A DNA stretch of 44,371 bases, from positions 1-44,371 of IMG/VR virus record IMGVR_UViG_3300036787_000062. One strand, 5' to 3'. Position 1 is the stretch's first letter, and every line of letters starts with the position of its first letter. Below, piece by piece: positions 21,280 to 31,067 of this stretch. The stretch is from a virus. The notes beneath the pieces are model-generated. The model was given only the letters and a program-made list of their open reading frames with translations. It was not told the DNA's origin and made no database searches. Both the position numbers and the translations under genes were made by a program.

Positions 21280-22805
21280 TGTTTAGCCCCCTCATTCCAT
21301 ACCGCATTCGCCGGTACTCCAGTTGGTCGTGTTGGCGCTGCCCCGCCCGTCGCGGCTGGTTGCTGGCCGTTCGGTCCTTTTATCGGCCTGCCAGTTCCGA
21401 AAGCGGGTTTTCCTTGCATCCCGGTTTGATATTGCTGGTACATTTCAAAGGCTTTTTGATCCAGCAGATCGTGATTCTCGTCAATGAATCCCTTGATCTG
21501 CTCTGGCGAGGATGCACGATTGATATTGTCTTTTTGCTCTTTGATTTCTTGATCTGTCGCGCCTGTCACCTTCGCTACGTTGGCAAGTTCTCCAGCGAGC
21601 ATAGCTTTTACCGCGTTCACGTTCGTTGGCGCGGCAGAACCAAATTGCTGCTTGAATGCGTTGTCTAGCTGGTTCAGTCCTTGCACGTCGCCATTTTGGA
21701 GAGCATCCATCGCCTTGCCAAGCAGGTCCAGGTGATCGTTTGCCGTGTTGTACGCGGTAATCGTTTGGCCGCCCTGCCCAGATGTCATAAACCTTGACAT
21801 TCCAAGCGCTGTGCGGAAATTCATGCTTTGTGGACTAGACGCCCCGCTTTTGATGGCATGGCCTGAAAAATCATAGTGAACCTCTCCATCAGGTCCGAGA
21901 ACCTGCACAGGCCGGAACTGCGCAAGGGCCATCATGCGCTGCACGCCAGGTTGTATTTTGGTCTGGTCAACCCATTTGGAATATGCGCCAAGATACGCAT
22001 TTTCTTCTTGAGTTCGCGCCTCCGGCGGCTTCTCCATGAGACGAATTGCCCTGTCGTCACGCTGCTCTGGCTTGAGGGCCGAAACTTTCTCTCTGGTGAG
22101 ATTGTTTGCGTCGGCTACGTCCTGCCGCCCCTGCACAGTCATCCCGGTAGTTTGGATTTTCGTGCTGTTGATTCCTGATTGTTTGGCGAGAGCGGCGCGG
22201 CTGGCAGCGTTCAGCATGGTTCCAACCGGAACGCCTAAGGCCGTCGATTCCTCTTCTGTAGTAGGTGTCAACTCAGCAGCGCGGGCCTGTTGCTCGTGAA
22301 GATCGCCCTGTTGCTGCGCTCCCGCCGTCTGCGCTTCCTTCTCCGCGTTGGCCTCACCCTCGTTCACATTCTGCTGTGCCTGCCCCAAGAGCATATTGTG
22401 ATGACCTTGCGTGCCGGGAATCATGCTCTCAATTCCGCGCCCGATGCCGCCCAGGTTGCCGGGAAGGTTCGACAGGATCGTGTCGCCCACGGTGGCCAGC
22501 GTTTGAAGCGCGTGTCCAAGTACCGGGTGATTCGGCATTTTCTGTGGAATCTGCGAAATACCGGAGCCGGTGTTTTGCAACCGCGCAACCTCATCTTTAT
22601 TTCCAGGCAATGTCCCGACAGGGGCTTTTACGGTAGGCAGATTCAGCCCAAGATTCGGCGCTTGCTGTCCGGGCAGGTCAATCGGCCCCGGCGCTGCCAT
22701 CTGCGGCTCTAGCGGATTCGTAGGAGGGGGCAGTTGCGGATTAGGCTGAAGCGCAATAGCCAAACTGTTCAAATCTTTAGGGTTTTGAACAAAGGTGTCA
22801 CCCAT
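21255..22805 (-). CDS. Internal virion/ejection-type protein, 516 aa
   Basis: A long Pro/Gln-rich N-terminus (residues 1-75), a Gly/Ile-rich segment around 110-130, and a helical charged core (QQNVNEGEANAEKEAQTAGA). The C-terminal half is helical with TAYNTANDHLDLLGKAMDAL and an acidic, helical FIDENHDLLDQKAFEMYQQY. Position and composition fit the middle member of an ejection-protein set. No enzymatic motif seen. Confidence 0.6.
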   Translation of the reverse strand: MGDTFVQNPKDLNSLAIALQPNPQLPPPTNPLEPQMAAPGPIDLPGQQAPNLGLNLPTVKAPVGTLPGNKDEVARLQNTGSGISQIPQKMPNHPVLGHALQTLATVGDTILSNLPGNLGGIGRGIESMIPGTQGHHNMLLGQAQQNVNEGEANAEKEAQTAGAQQQGDLHEQQARAAELTPTTEEESTALGVPVGTMLNAASRAALAKQSGINSTKIQTTGMTVQGRQDVADANNLTREKVSALKPEQRDDRAIRLMEKPPEARTQEENAYLGAYSKWVDQTKIQPGVQRMMALAQFRPVQVLGPDGEVHYDFSGHAIKSGASSPQSMNFRTALGMSRFMTSGQGGQTITAYNTANDHLDLLGKAMDALQNGDVQGLNQLDNAFKQQFGSAAPTNVNAVKAMLAGELANVAKVTGATDQEIKEQKDNINRASSPEQIKGFIDENHDLLDQKAFEMYQQYQTGMQGKPAFGTGRPIKGPNGQQPAATGGAAPTRPTGVPANAVWNEGAKQWQLPPNK

Positions 22806-23322
22806 TCTGCCCTCCCGGATAAACCAACCCCTTCCAGAAATTGCTCAGGTGTCCCGCGTCATTCAGCGCATTCGTTGAGATTCCCAAATCCAGATTGGCT
22901 GCGTTCACATCCTGACCATACAAACCTTCCAGCCCGCTCAATCCCGCCTGCCTCTGATTGTTTTTCAGGTTCGCATTGTTCGTCTGAATTTTAGCATTCG
23001 TCTGGCTCAAGTCTTCGCTGCCCTGCCGGTTAGTCTGAGCAATTGCCGCTGGAGCCGCACCAACGTTGCGTGTGCGCGATGCTCTCAGCAAAGCACCGCC
23101 TGTAGCCCCTGCGTTCGCCCCACCAGCCGTTTGCTCTGCCGCCGTGGTCTGCGCCGCCATCTCTGTTGGAGAATAGCCCTGCGGGTTGATTGCCTCATTC
23201 GTCAGTTCGGGGGTGAGCGTATTGTTCAACCCTTGAGCTTGATTGCTATACATCCCCTCAAGCCCCTGAGCGGTGTTGGAGTTTGCCATCTCCGCGCCCT
23301 TGATGCCATTATGTCCGCCCAT
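22798..23322 (-). CDS. Asn/Ala/Gln-rich virion protein with GLEG(L/M)Y motifs, 174 aa
   Basis: The start at 23322 has GGAGGC upstream. It is rich in Asn, Ala, Gln and Gly. Two copies of a GLEG(L/M)Y motif occur at 20-25 and 130-135, and the next gene upstream carries a third. Helical Gln/Asn-rich segments (QTNAKIQTNNANLKNNQRQ) suggest an internal virion protein. It overlaps both neighbours by 8-14 bp. Confidence 0.6.
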   Translation of the reverse strand: MGGHNGIKGAEMANSNTAQGLEGMYSNQAQGLNNTLTPELTNEAINPQGYSPTEMAAQTTAAEQTAGGANAGATGGALLRASRTRNVGAAPAAIAQTNRQGSEDLSQTNAKIQTNNANLKNNQRQAGLSGLEGLYGQDVNAANLDLGISTNALNDAGHLSNFWKGLVYPGGQNG

Positions 23323-23698
23323 AGCCGCCTCCGATACTCAAGTCTCTATTTTTGATGAGTTCATCAGGACTCAGCACGGGCGCAACCTGCCCTTGGGTTT
23401 GCGGAGCCGCTGTCTGGACGTTGTAGAGTCCTTCAAGTCCAGAGCGTCCATCACCGGGATTTTGCGGGGGCGCGCCCTGCTGGTTTACTATCGACTTGGC
23501 TTGATTCAGCCCAGCCTGCCGAAGCATTCCAAGCGCTTTGCTGCCCATCGATGGAGACGCCGCACTTGCCGCTGTTCCCGCTGCGGTTCCTGCGGCAGTA
23601 CCAGCCCCAGCCGCACCAGCCCCAGCACCAGCACCGGCAGCAGCCGATCCGCCTGCCGCCGCGCCACTACCACCAAGAAGTCCAGCTAGCATCCCCAT
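23309..23698 (-). CDS. Gly/Ala-rich virion protein, 129 aa
   Basis: Residues 4-50 are almost purely Gly, Ala, Ser and Thr. A short helix (SKALGMLRQAGLNQAKSIV) follows, then the shared GLEGLY motif at 87-92, then LSPDELIKNRDLSIGGGYG. The RQAGL...GLEGLY layout recurs in the next gene downstream, so the two may derive from a duplication. Probably a minor internal virion component. Confidence 0.6.
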   Translation of the reverse strand: MGMLAGLLGGSGAAAGGSAAAGAGAGAGAAGAGTAAGTAAGTAASAASPSMGSKALGMLRQAGLNQAKSIVNQQGAPPQNPGDGRSGLEGLYNVQTAAPQTQGQVAPVLSPDELIKNRDLSIGGGYGRT

Positions 23699-23702
23699 AC
23701 GA

Positions 23703-24101
23703 TCACATCCCCTTAATCCATTTTACGCAACGCCATTCCATGATTCGTGCGCCTAGCTTGTGCAGCAACCGATCAAAGCCTTTTGGCACGCTTGGACCCA
23801 TAAAAGCATAGGCGTTTGATACGCCCATTGCTTCCAGTCGCGGCCTCATCTCAGCGAACAGTTCGCTGAAAGCCACGGCGCGAAATGCGGGAGTTTCCCA
23901 TTCGTGATCCATAATCAGAAACATCTCGGCAACCTTCAATGCTGAAACCATCACATGAGGTTCGTCGTTTTCGTCCACCATCACCAAAGATTCAAGCAAC
24001 TCCGGGCTGTCAAGCATCGGCAGAACATACTTCATCGGAGAACGCAGATAGATTTCTTCCAATTTCAGTATGTCGCGCTTTTCCAGCCTACGGATTATCA
24101 T
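23703..24101 (-). CDS. GNAT-like acetyltransferase fold protein, 132 aa
   Basis: It begins MIIRRLEKRDILKLEEI, the usual start of GNAT proteins, with later strands (MVDENDEPHVMVSALKVA) and a C-terminal FDRLLHKLGARIMEW resembling the last helix and strand. The Q/RxxGxG/A acetyl-CoA loop is not clearly present, so catalysis is uncertain. GNAT-like proteins do occur among virion genes of short-tailed phages. It overlaps the upstream stop. Confidence 0.6.
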   Translation of the reverse strand: MIIRRLEKRDILKLEEIYLRSPMKYVLPMLDSPELLESLVMVDENDEPHVMVSALKVAEMFLIMDHEWETPAFRAVAFSELFAEMRPRLEAMGVSNAYAFMGPSVPKGFDRLLHKLGARIMEWRCVKWIKGM

Positions 24102-24661
24102 TACGATCTCCTCGGCGCGGAATTTCCGCGATGTGGAAGCTGCCCATAGCCGCCGAATGGTTGATTGGGATGATTCGTCCCTGATCCCTGCGAGGGGCGC
24201 ATCGGGGGCGCAACGGCCCCCATAGCCGAAACGCCCACCGGCTGCGCACCGCCGAAGTAGACAGGAGACGACGGCGGAGACGATGGGCCGTAACCGTGAT
24301 TAGCAGCCCAATAAAGCGGCCCCGGATGGCCGAGATTCACACGAATATCCCGCGCCGGTCCAAGATGGACAGCGTGAGCGTTTGAGAAGTCAGGAGACTC
24401 GCTGTAGTATGCGGTGTACTCTGCGCCACGATAGAGGTTCTGATTGTGATCGGTCAGGTAGACGTGATACGTTCCGGCCCCGCCATCCACATGAATCCCG
24501 TTGATCTGCGGCGGCGCGGCATTCTGCGCTCCGTCTAAACTTGCATTGGTCTGAGCAGCCACATTGCGCAACTGCTGCTGAACGCCCTTGAAAGCGTCAT
24601 AAATATACTTGCCCCATAACGGAACCTGTCGGAGAGCTTGCACGTTTGTATCGCTTGCCAT
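24101..24661 (-). CDS. Virion protein with fibronectin-like domain, 186 aa
   Basis: Residues 1-50 are helical (LWGKYIYDAFKGVQQQLRNV). Residues about 52-118 look like a beta-sandwich (GGAGTYHVYLTDHNQNLYRG, then AEYTAYYSESPDF and LYWAANHGYG). The C-terminal 60 residues are Pro/Gly-rich and disordered. A minor tail or hub accessory is likely, given its place next to the large hub-like gene. Confidence 0.6.
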   Translation of the reverse strand: MASDTNVQALRQVPLWGKYIYDAFKGVQQQLRNVAAQTNASLDGAQNAAPPQINGIHVDGGAGTYHVYLTDHNQNLYRGAEYTAYYSESPDFSNAHAVHLGPARDIRVNLGHPGPLYWAANHGYGPSSPPSSPVYFGGAQPVGVSAMGAVAPPMRPSQGSGTNHPNQPFGGYGQLPHRGNSAPRRS

Positions 24662-27600
24662 TAGAAGCTACCTCCAGAAGTTCCGCGCACTGGCGCATTC
24701 GGGTCTTTTTGCATATTCACAACCAGCTTTTGCAATTTCGCCGCGCTGTCGAGACTTGGAGAAACCGGGTTGCCTTGTACCCTGAAAGCGCAGCGCGTCG
24801 TGGTTACATTGATTCCAAAGTCAACGTCGAAGAATGGGTCTGACGTGAGCGGAAAGGATGGGCTTGCCGGGAAAGCATTGTTGAGAGAACAGGCTAAAGG
24901 TGTCAAATACCATGTTCCCACGCCGGAAATGAAAGCCTGAGCCATCGTGTAGATGTGCCGGTGACTGCCAACCTGCAAGGCGGCTTCCATCTCGTGAGAA
25001 ACAAAGAAGTAAGTGGTATAGCTCCAGGGGATTGTCCCGAAGTCGTCATCATAAAATTGCGCTGGGTTGAGAATGTAACTCTGCGCCGCGCCCGCATTGT
25101 TAGAGCCGCCGAAAACAATCTGCGGCTGCGCGATGGATCCGCGATACATCAACTCTGCGCACATGGCCGGAATCGTCCATTGCGTCCATTTGCGCGTTAG
25201 ATCGCTGACAATCATTTTTCCGGTAAAACTGATGTGAATGGGCGGATTCTCAGCAATCGCTGATCCGTCAATGTTGCGATAGTCGAGAACGTATACCAGC
25301 ATCGCGCCGGTTGCTGTAGGAAGGCCGAAATAGCAGCGTTTGCTGTTCTCGAAGTTCTTTACCCATGCCTGGACCGCGTACTGAGCTGGCACAGCATCCC
25401 AGATGGATTGAATTTCCTGCGAAACCTTCATCGGCTTGCCGCCAGTGAATATCTGCGCGCCATCCGGCCCGCTCCACATCATCCAATCTTTTCCAGCCGA
25501 TCCGATTCCTTGCGGGTTGCGCCCGATGGAAGCAATCGAATACGCTCCGCAATTGTCGGCCACGGGGTCCACATCCCACCCGCTTGGCTCTGTCTCGCCA
25601 TTGTCGGCAGTCTCATGCAGACCGGTCCCTGTCACCATGTAAAGCGTCTTGCGGATGGTTCCAAAGTTGCGAATGGGGCTAAGGTCGTCCTGAGCGCCAA
25701 TCACTCCGGTATTCTGATCGAATCCGCCAAAGTTATCGGCGTAGGTGATCCATGCCTGATTGTCTAGGTATGGCTGGATAACGGGGATGAATTCGATTTC
25801 GTCAATGGTTAGCGTGTGGGCAGAACCCGTTACAGAGTTCGCAATACTGACGGTAAAATCAGAAGGAATCGTAACCGGAGTGCTCGCAAGGAATGCGGCT
25901 TCAAGGTAGGCTCCTTGAGCATTCGTCGTCATCGCGCTATTCAAAATAGTCGCTGTCGTGGAAAATGATGTTGAAGCACTGCTCAAAGTTGCTACTAGAT
26001 TAGCGCCCCCAGCGTTAACATAGGAGGTTGTGATCCAAGCGCGGATTTTGTAGATTATATTTGGCGCAAAAATCGGCGCATTGTTGGAATCCAAGTATGC
26101 TGACTGAGAGAGTGACTGTGATTGGTTTGTATTAAATTGCCATTGCCCACCGGGAGGCCGAATCGCATACGCAAAGATTGCGCCCGTCCCTGTTCCTGTC
26201 AGGGTCCATCCTTGCGGATTCGTCACCCCCGCCGGGTCCGCATCAAACCCCATATTCAGCAGATTGTTGATTTTGTTCCGTCCACCCCATGCAACCAGGC
26301 GATTGGCATAGGTGAAGAATCCGGCGCAAGGGTCAAGCACGATCTGCGCGGAAAGGTTGTTTCCCGGTATGCTAACCGCCGTCGCCGCATAGAGCGTATT
26401 GTCGGAGAAGTCCAATAAAACCGATGTTGTGGTGTTGTCGTTAATCTGTGTTGCCGTTGAAACCTGAATACCGTTTACCTGCGCTGGCACAGGGATGTAG
26501 TAATAGAATGCTCCGCCTGCGCCCGTAAACTGCAAAATTCTTCCCGCGACATTCGACGAACCAATAGGTATTTGGACAGAAGTATACTGCCCACCATTTG
26601 AAACAAATTTTGCCGGTGGCGATGAAGATGTTATATCACCCGACTGGAGAAGATAACTGTATTGCACTTGATGAACCCCCGGCGCGGCTTGACCGAAAGG
26701 GGTAACTGTCCCAGTTGTGGCCGCTGTGGTTCCAGACGGACCGTATTGCTGTGCGGTAAAACTTGTTGTGGTGGGAACAGATGTTACAAAAAACTTCCCA
26801 TCCCATCCAAACGTAATTGTGCCGCCTGTAAAAGTTCCGTCTGGATAGCTTATGGACATGGTGAACGTGGTGGGCGTTGGGGCAGTATCCACAGTAAAAT
26901 AATTAGGCGCTGGCGAATTATCAACCAAGGGCCAGACCGTAGTCACTGTGCCTGTATCAGATGATCCCGCCGATGTGGTTGTGGTGGAAGGATTCATCCA
27001 AAATGGGGTTGATGTGACAACACCTAACACGTCTCCGAGGATTCCCCCTCCAGATGCGGTGGTTACTGATGGTGGAGCGGCACCAGTTATCGTAAACGAT
27101 GTTGGGGTTGGAATAGAAGCAATTCCAAATTTTCCATTAGCCGCTGTGTTTGTGGTGACGTTGATTAAAACCTGAGTGCCAATCAATAATCCATGAGCAG
27201 AATTTGTGGTGATCGTGCAATTTCCACCAGCAAAAGCAACCAGATTGACTCCACCGCCGACCGCTACCCCGCTGACTCCGGTGATTTGTACTTGATTTAA
27301 TGGGAGTAATCCGTGAGCAGAAGTTGTCGTAACAGTTGCGGTTCCTGGATTCTCTTCATTGTTGATAACAATACTGACGATTCCTCCACCCACCGCAAGT
27401 GAACCATTTCCTTGAAGAAGAGCTTGATACCCTACCTGTAAATTATGAGCGGTTGCTGTGTTGCCGGTGAGGATATTATTTGAACGGGAAAGAGAAACGC
27501 CAGCCGCACCAGATGCTCCTGTTCCCCCTGTACCCGTAAGTCCCGGATAGGTCCAACCCATCCAATATGACAAAACAACTTTGCTCCCGCTTACGCTGAG

Positions 27601-28296
27601 AATTGGGGCAGAGATGTTGAAACTGGATTGACTGTTGCCTGAAACAGTCATCGTAGTTCCCACTACAAACGATACTGGAGCAGTGAAATTAACAGTCAGA
27701 GTCGTGCTGTAATAGGGAAGATGTGTTGTTACCACTCCCGATTGAGTCATCGTGGATATTGTTCCGGTTGGACCTGCGCCGACTGTGGCGACAGCAACTC
27801 CTGGGAAGGCGATGCTCTGCACTACCGGAGCCACTGCGGGGCCGTCCTGAGTCGTGCGCCATAGGTTTGTACCGTCATAGGTGAGCGGAACATCGGCCCC
27901 ATGCTGACCGTCTGACAGCGCGATATACTCGCGCCCTTGTGCCGTCACAGAACTGGCATAGGTTGCTCCAGCGGACTGAAACAGGGAAGTAGCCGTTCCG
28001 GGGCTTACAGATAAGTCTTCAACCCAGAGAATGCCATCATTCCCTGTGAAGTAAAGATTTTTGATGACTCCGCTGGGTGTGACGAAACTCTTCTGATAGG
28101 TAATGTCGCCAAGAGATTCGATTGGCGTTGCAAAAACCCGGTTCAATCCGGGGCGAGTAGCAACCGCGCCCGGAGTGAAAACCACATCATTGTTAGCTGG
28201 CGATGCGCCTTCCGGCTGGTCTGGAGGCGATAGCTCCGTATTCCAGCCGGAGAACAGACTGAGCGGCACATCGACCGAGCTAACAGGATTTGCCAT
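24661..28296 (-). CDS. Very large hub/nozzle-like virion protein, 1211 aa
   Basis: Residues 12-52 (LSLFSGWNTELSPPDQPEGA, then PGAVATRPGLNRVF) match the start of tail-hub or stabilisation-type proteins of short-tailed phages, such as those at the P22 gp10 or T7 gp12 position. The protein is overwhelmingly beta, with repeated Ig-like Thr/Ser/Gly-rich insertions between about 180 and 560 (several ATVTTTSAHGL or NCTITTNSAHGL-like units). The C-terminal third is less repetitive. It likely forms the tail tube or nozzle attached to the adaptor. Confidence 0.65.
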   Translation of the reverse strand: MANPVSSVDVPLSLFSGWNTELSPPDQPEGASPANNDVVFTPGAVATRPGLNRVFATPIESLGDITYQKSFVTPSGVIKNLYFTGNDGILWVEDLSVSPGTATSLFQSAGATYASSVTAQGREYIALSDGQHGADVPLTYDGTNLWRTTQDGPAVAPVVQSIAFPGVAVATVGAGPTGTISTMTQSGVVTTHLPYYSTTLTVNFTAPVSFVVGTTMTVSGNSQSSFNISAPILSVSGSKVVLSYWMGWTYPGLTGTGGTGASGAAGVSLSRSNNILTGNTATAHNLQVGYQALLQGNGSLAVGGGIVSIVINNEENPGTATVTTTSAHGLLPLNQVQITGVSGVAVGGGVNLVAFAGGNCTITTNSAHGLLIGTQVLINVTTNTAANGKFGIASIPTPTSFTITGAAPPSVTTASGGGILGDVLGVVTSTPFWMNPSTTTTSAGSSDTGTVTTVWPLVDNSPAPNYFTVDTAPTPTTFTMSISYPDGTFTGGTITFGWDGKFFVTSVPTTTSFTAQQYGPSGTTAATTGTVTPFGQAAPGVHQVQYSYLLQSGDITSSSPPAKFVSNGGQYTSVQIPIGSSNVAGRILQFTGAGGAFYYYIPVPAQVNGIQVSTATQINDNTTTSVLLDFSDNTLYAATAVSIPGNNLSAQIVLDPCAGFFTYANRLVAWGGRNKINNLLNMGFDADPAGVTNPQGWTLTGTGTGAIFAYAIRPPGGQWQFNTNQSQSLSQSAYLDSNNAPIFAPNIIYKIRAWITTSYVNAGGANLVATLSSASTSFSTTATILNSAMTTNAQGAYLEAAFLASTPVTIPSDFTVSIANSVTGSAHTLTIDEIEFIPVIQPYLDNQAWITYADNFGGFDQNTGVIGAQDDLSPIRNFGTIRKTLYMVTGTGLHETADNGETEPSGWDVDPVADNCGAYSIASIGRNPQGIGSAGKDWMMWSGPDGAQIFTGGKPMKVSQEIQSIWDAVPAQYAVQAWVKNFENSKRCYFGLPTATGAMLVYVLDYRNIDGSAIAENPPIHISFTGKMIVSDLTRKWTQWTIPAMCAELMYRGSIAQPQIVFGGSNNAGAAQSYILNPAQFYDDDFGTIPWSYTTYFFVSHEMEAALQVGSHRHIYTMAQAFISGVGTWYLTPLACSLNNAFPASPSFPLTSDPFFDVDFGINVTTTRCAFRVQGNPVSPSLDSAAKLQKLVVNMQKDPNAPVRGTSGGSF

Positions 28297-28305
28297 TCGT
28301 CACCC

Positions 28306-28821
28306 TTACACGAACTTCTTGTAGACAACGCGGGCATACAGATTCGCGGCGTTCACGCTGGCATAGGTGACGTTTCCAAGATTTGTGGCAGCCGCCGCCG
28401 CAACCGCCGTGCCGGTAAATGCCGCATTCGTGATTGAGGTTGCTGATCCAGTTGTACTGAAGTGGTTGGCAACGGTATCCGCGTAGACCGGGCCGGTTGT
28501 TCCAACGTTGGTATCCACCGGAATGGCGATGCTTCCCGCCGGAGTTAGACCGGCATTGACAAACGCCTGAAGAGCGCCATTTGCCTGCGTGGTTCCCGGA
28601 GCGAAAACCCACTGAATACCGGAGGCAAGAGTCCCGGCGGCGGGCTGCTCTCTCACGTCCACAAAAAGAGGCACGGAATTTGAAGGCACAATCCCTGATA
28701 GATTCAGCGGATCGCCTGCGGCTGTGCCGGGATAACTCCCGGAAAGGGTGATAGGCACAATAGCCTCAAATACATTGAAATTGTTGATAATAACTGTCGG
28801 TGTTCCTGCTGCTGCTGGCAT
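28306..28821 (-). CDS. Beta-rich structural protein, 171 aa
   Basis: Start at 28821 with GAGGAAAC upstream. Thr/Ala/Val-rich with few charges: VIINNFNVFEAIVPITLSG, IQWVFAPGTTQANGALQAF, and a C-terminal YARVVYKKFV. The composition fits a head-decoration or collar protein. Position is between the adaptor and the hub. Confidence 0.6.
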   Translation of the reverse strand: MPAAAGTPTVIINNFNVFEAIVPITLSGSYPGTAAGDPLNLSGIVPSNSVPLFVDVREQPAAGTLASGIQWVFAPGTTQANGALQAFVNAGLTPAGSIAIPVDTNVGTTGPVYADTVANHFSTTGSATSITNAAFTGTAVAAAAATNLGNVTYASVNAANLYARVVYKKFV

Positions 28822-28858
28822 TTTGTTTCCTCTTTTCTTTGGTGAAGAGTTTTATTGC

Positions 28859-29680
28859 TTACCACGACGCCCATCCGCGATGCTTTCCCGCAGAATATGA
28901 ACGGCGACGGTGATTGATGCGCTGCCTGTTTTTCATGGTTGTGGAGTTGATGAGAGAGCGCATGGCATTTTTACCATCCGCCCAGAAGCTATTTGCAACC
29001 GCTTTCGCCTGCTCGGAACCGCGCGAATATGCAAATTCCGCCGCAATGTAGAATGCCAAAATATCAGCGCATTGGAGCATGGGAATGGGCTGGTTGTACC
29101 ACATCACCGTTCCCGATGTCACAGCATCCGGCAAAAAACTGGCATAGCGCAACCAGATGTCTTTCTGGACCGTTGCACCGGGCATATAGATCGCATTCCC
29201 GTTACCTGGACCAGCGCTGCGCCACTCCCAGCACCGAAGATAGGCTGTTTTTGGACCCATCGGCAGGCCGTCATCGCATGGATCCATCGGCGTGAAAATC
29301 TGCGCCGTTCCGGCCATCCGCTCTTTCAAATGCAGAGGAATAATCAAGTCTTGGGGAAGAAGCGGCGTCGTGTAGTAGCTCGTCCCATCAAAGTAAAACG
29401 CCTGTCCGAGATAGACCTGGACGGCAGGGTCCGTACTCGAAACCGATGGCAGCGCGGAAATAAACACTTCTTCGGTTTGCGCCGGATCACCATAATTTGC
29501 CAGATCGCGCTGAAAGGAACGCCACGCCAGATTGTAGGTCTGTTGCGCATAAGGTTGTGAGTCAGCCAGCAAGTTACCACTCAGCGCCAACGGGCAGTCA
29601 TTCAACCGCATACGAGCCATGTTCATGGCGGTGTCTACGGAGTCAAATGGGACCGTTGGCGTGGGCGGTGGAACCGGCAT
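28859..29680 (-). CDS. Head-tail adaptor-like protein, 273 aa
   Basis: Start at 29680 with AAGGAGAGTC upstream. Residues 14-60 (DSVDTAMNMARMRLND, then AQQTYNLAWRSFQRDLANYG) match the helical N-terminus of short-tailed-phage adaptors (gp4/gp11 type). The middle is beta with YLGQAFYFDGTSYYTTPLLP. A helical C-terminus (FAYSRGSEQAKAVANSFWAD) and a basic tail follow. It would sit on the portal ring and receive the hub. Confidence 0.7.
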   Translation of the reverse strand: MPVPPPTPTVPFDSVDTAMNMARMRLNDCPLALSGNLLADSQPYAQQTYNLAWRSFQRDLANYGDPAQTEEVFISALPSVSSTDPAVQVYLGQAFYFDGTSYYTTPLLPQDLIIPLHLKERMAGTAQIFTPMDPCDDGLPMGPKTAYLRCWEWRSAGPGNGNAIYMPGATVQKDIWLRYASFLPDAVTSGTVMWYNQPIPMLQCADILAFYIAAEFAYSRGSEQAKAVANSFWADGKNAMRSLINSTTMKNRQRINHRRRSYSAGKHRGWASW

Positions 29681-29689
29681 TGACTCTCC

Positions 29690-30394
29690 TTATGCAGCCT
29701 TCTTGCTAAACTTCTCCGGGAAGAACTTTCGGGCCAGCACCTCATCCAAAACGGCTCCGCACTGCGGGCAGACAGCGATATTCGGTTTCACATCCGTTCC
29801 GCAAGCAGCGCAAGGAACCAGATCAGGGTTCACGTTCATCCAACCCTTTGCGAGCTTGCGGCGGCGGGCAGCCATCCGGTGAAATTCGGTAATGTCCTCG
29901 TATTTGTGCTGCTCGTAGTGCTTGTCGGCCTCGGCAATCAATTCATCGAACTTCGCATTGAGTTCCATGGTGGGCAGCACGAGATCGTCTTTGTCGGGGG
30001 GCCAATGCTCGATTACAGACACGCCCCAATGACGGAGACTGCCTTCCGGCCTGTATCCGTAACCTTCAAGCAGAACGGCGTTGACGACCTCGATACCGTC
30101 TTCCTGCCGGTTCTCCATCTTGTTCATGTCGGAAGCAACCGTTTCGTTGTCCAGCTTTGGAAGCTCCAGAGGATCGGAGTACGGTTGTCCTTCGAGACAA
30201 GCCGGAACTACGCGCGTTCCACGGCCTCCGAGTTGCTGTGACCATTGCCACGGCCCTACATTGAAAATGTAGTAGAACGGCCTCGTGCAAAGCTCATGGA
30301 GTTGCTTGGGTAGTTTGGGAACAATCTTCCCATTGCGCCGGGTTGCTTCGTGGCTTACCCACTGGTTGACTTCTTCAAGGGTTGCTACGGCCAT
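29690..30394 (-). CDS. Virion-region protein with C-terminal zinc ribbon, 234 aa
   Basis: It begins MAVATLEEVNQWVSHEATRR after CAGGAGAAT. Residues about 35-60 include FYYIFNVGPWQWSQQLGGRG. The C-terminus has a complete zinc ribbon, CAACG ... CPQCG with 11 residues between, close to residue 200. Similar proteins lie next to capsid genes in related phages to my recollection. Role unknown. Confidence 0.65.
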   Translation of the reverse strand: MAVATLEEVNQWVSHEATRRNGKIVPKLPKQLHELCTRPFYYIFNVGPWQWSQQLGGRGTRVVPACLEGQPYSDPLELPKLDNETVASDMNKMENRQEDGIEVVNAVLLEGYGYRPEGSLRHWGVSVIEHWPPDKDDLVLPTMELNAKFDELIAEADKHYEQHKYEDITEFHRMAARRRKLAKGWMNVNPDLVPCAACGTDVKPNIAVCPQCGAVLDEVLARKFFPEKFSKKAA

Positions 30395-30395
30395 T

Positions 30396-31067
30396 TTATT
30401 CTCCTGTCAGGGCTGCGATGGTTTCCTTGCGTTGAATCGTGCCGAAGAAGTTGTCCCTCGTCGGCAATGGGGATGATTGGTCAAAACGCTCTACCGGCAT
30501 ATCGCCGCTACGCTTCCAACCTGCGCGATCTTTCCAGCCGGATGCCATGGAAACTACTGCATCGGCTTTAGAAAATGGTCCCAGCGCGTCTTGGAAGATG
30601 TCATCGAATCGCTGATCTTGTTCGCGCTGCTGATTTTCAAGTGGGGCCATGATTCCATTTTTCCGCTGAACATCCGTAACGTCGCGGCTCACCTTTAACG
30701 CTCCAACGATCTTCGTTATCATGCCGTCGGTTGGCATATAGGGGAAGGTGTAGCAATGCGCATATTCGCCACGATTCGGATAAGGCCCGCAAGTCAAAAG
30801 ACCGGAATCCGCGTCCCACTGTTCGCGGTTATATTGCTCCGGCGTTCCCGCGTATTCAACCGCAGAGCACCATTTCTCAAGAATCCATTGACCACGGATA
30901 CCTGGGTAACGAGGAGTCTCCCGATAAGCGCATTCCCCATCCGGCCATTTACCGCCGAGTAGATCGGTGCGCGAATCAGAAAAAACAACCCGATAAAGCG
31001 GCTCGGAGTAGGGATTCTCTCCGTACCGCTTCATCGGAACTGTCGGCAATGTTTGAACTGTGCGCAC
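30396..31067 (-). CDS. Unknown capsid-proximal protein, 223 aa
   Basis: GTG start at 31067 directly abutting the capsid gene stop, with GGGG upstream; an internal ATG at residue 12 has no ribosome binding site. Rich in Trp, Tyr and Pro (GIRGQWILEKWCSAVEY; YNREQWDADSGLLTCGPYPN). It has a helical C-terminal half (LENQQREQDQRFDDIFQDAL). Probably a structural or assembly protein. Confidence 0.6.
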   Translation of the reverse strand: MRTVQTLPTVPMKRYGENPYSEPLYRVVFSDSRTDLLGGKWPDGECAYRETPRYPGIRGQWILEKWCSAVEYAGTPEQYNREQWDADSGLLTCGPYPNRGEYAHCYTFPYMPTDGMITKIVGALKVSRDVTDVQRKNGIMAPLENQQREQDQRFDDIFQDALGPFSKADAVVSMASGWKDRAGWKRSGDMPVERFDQSSPLPTRDNFFGTIQRKETIAALTGE

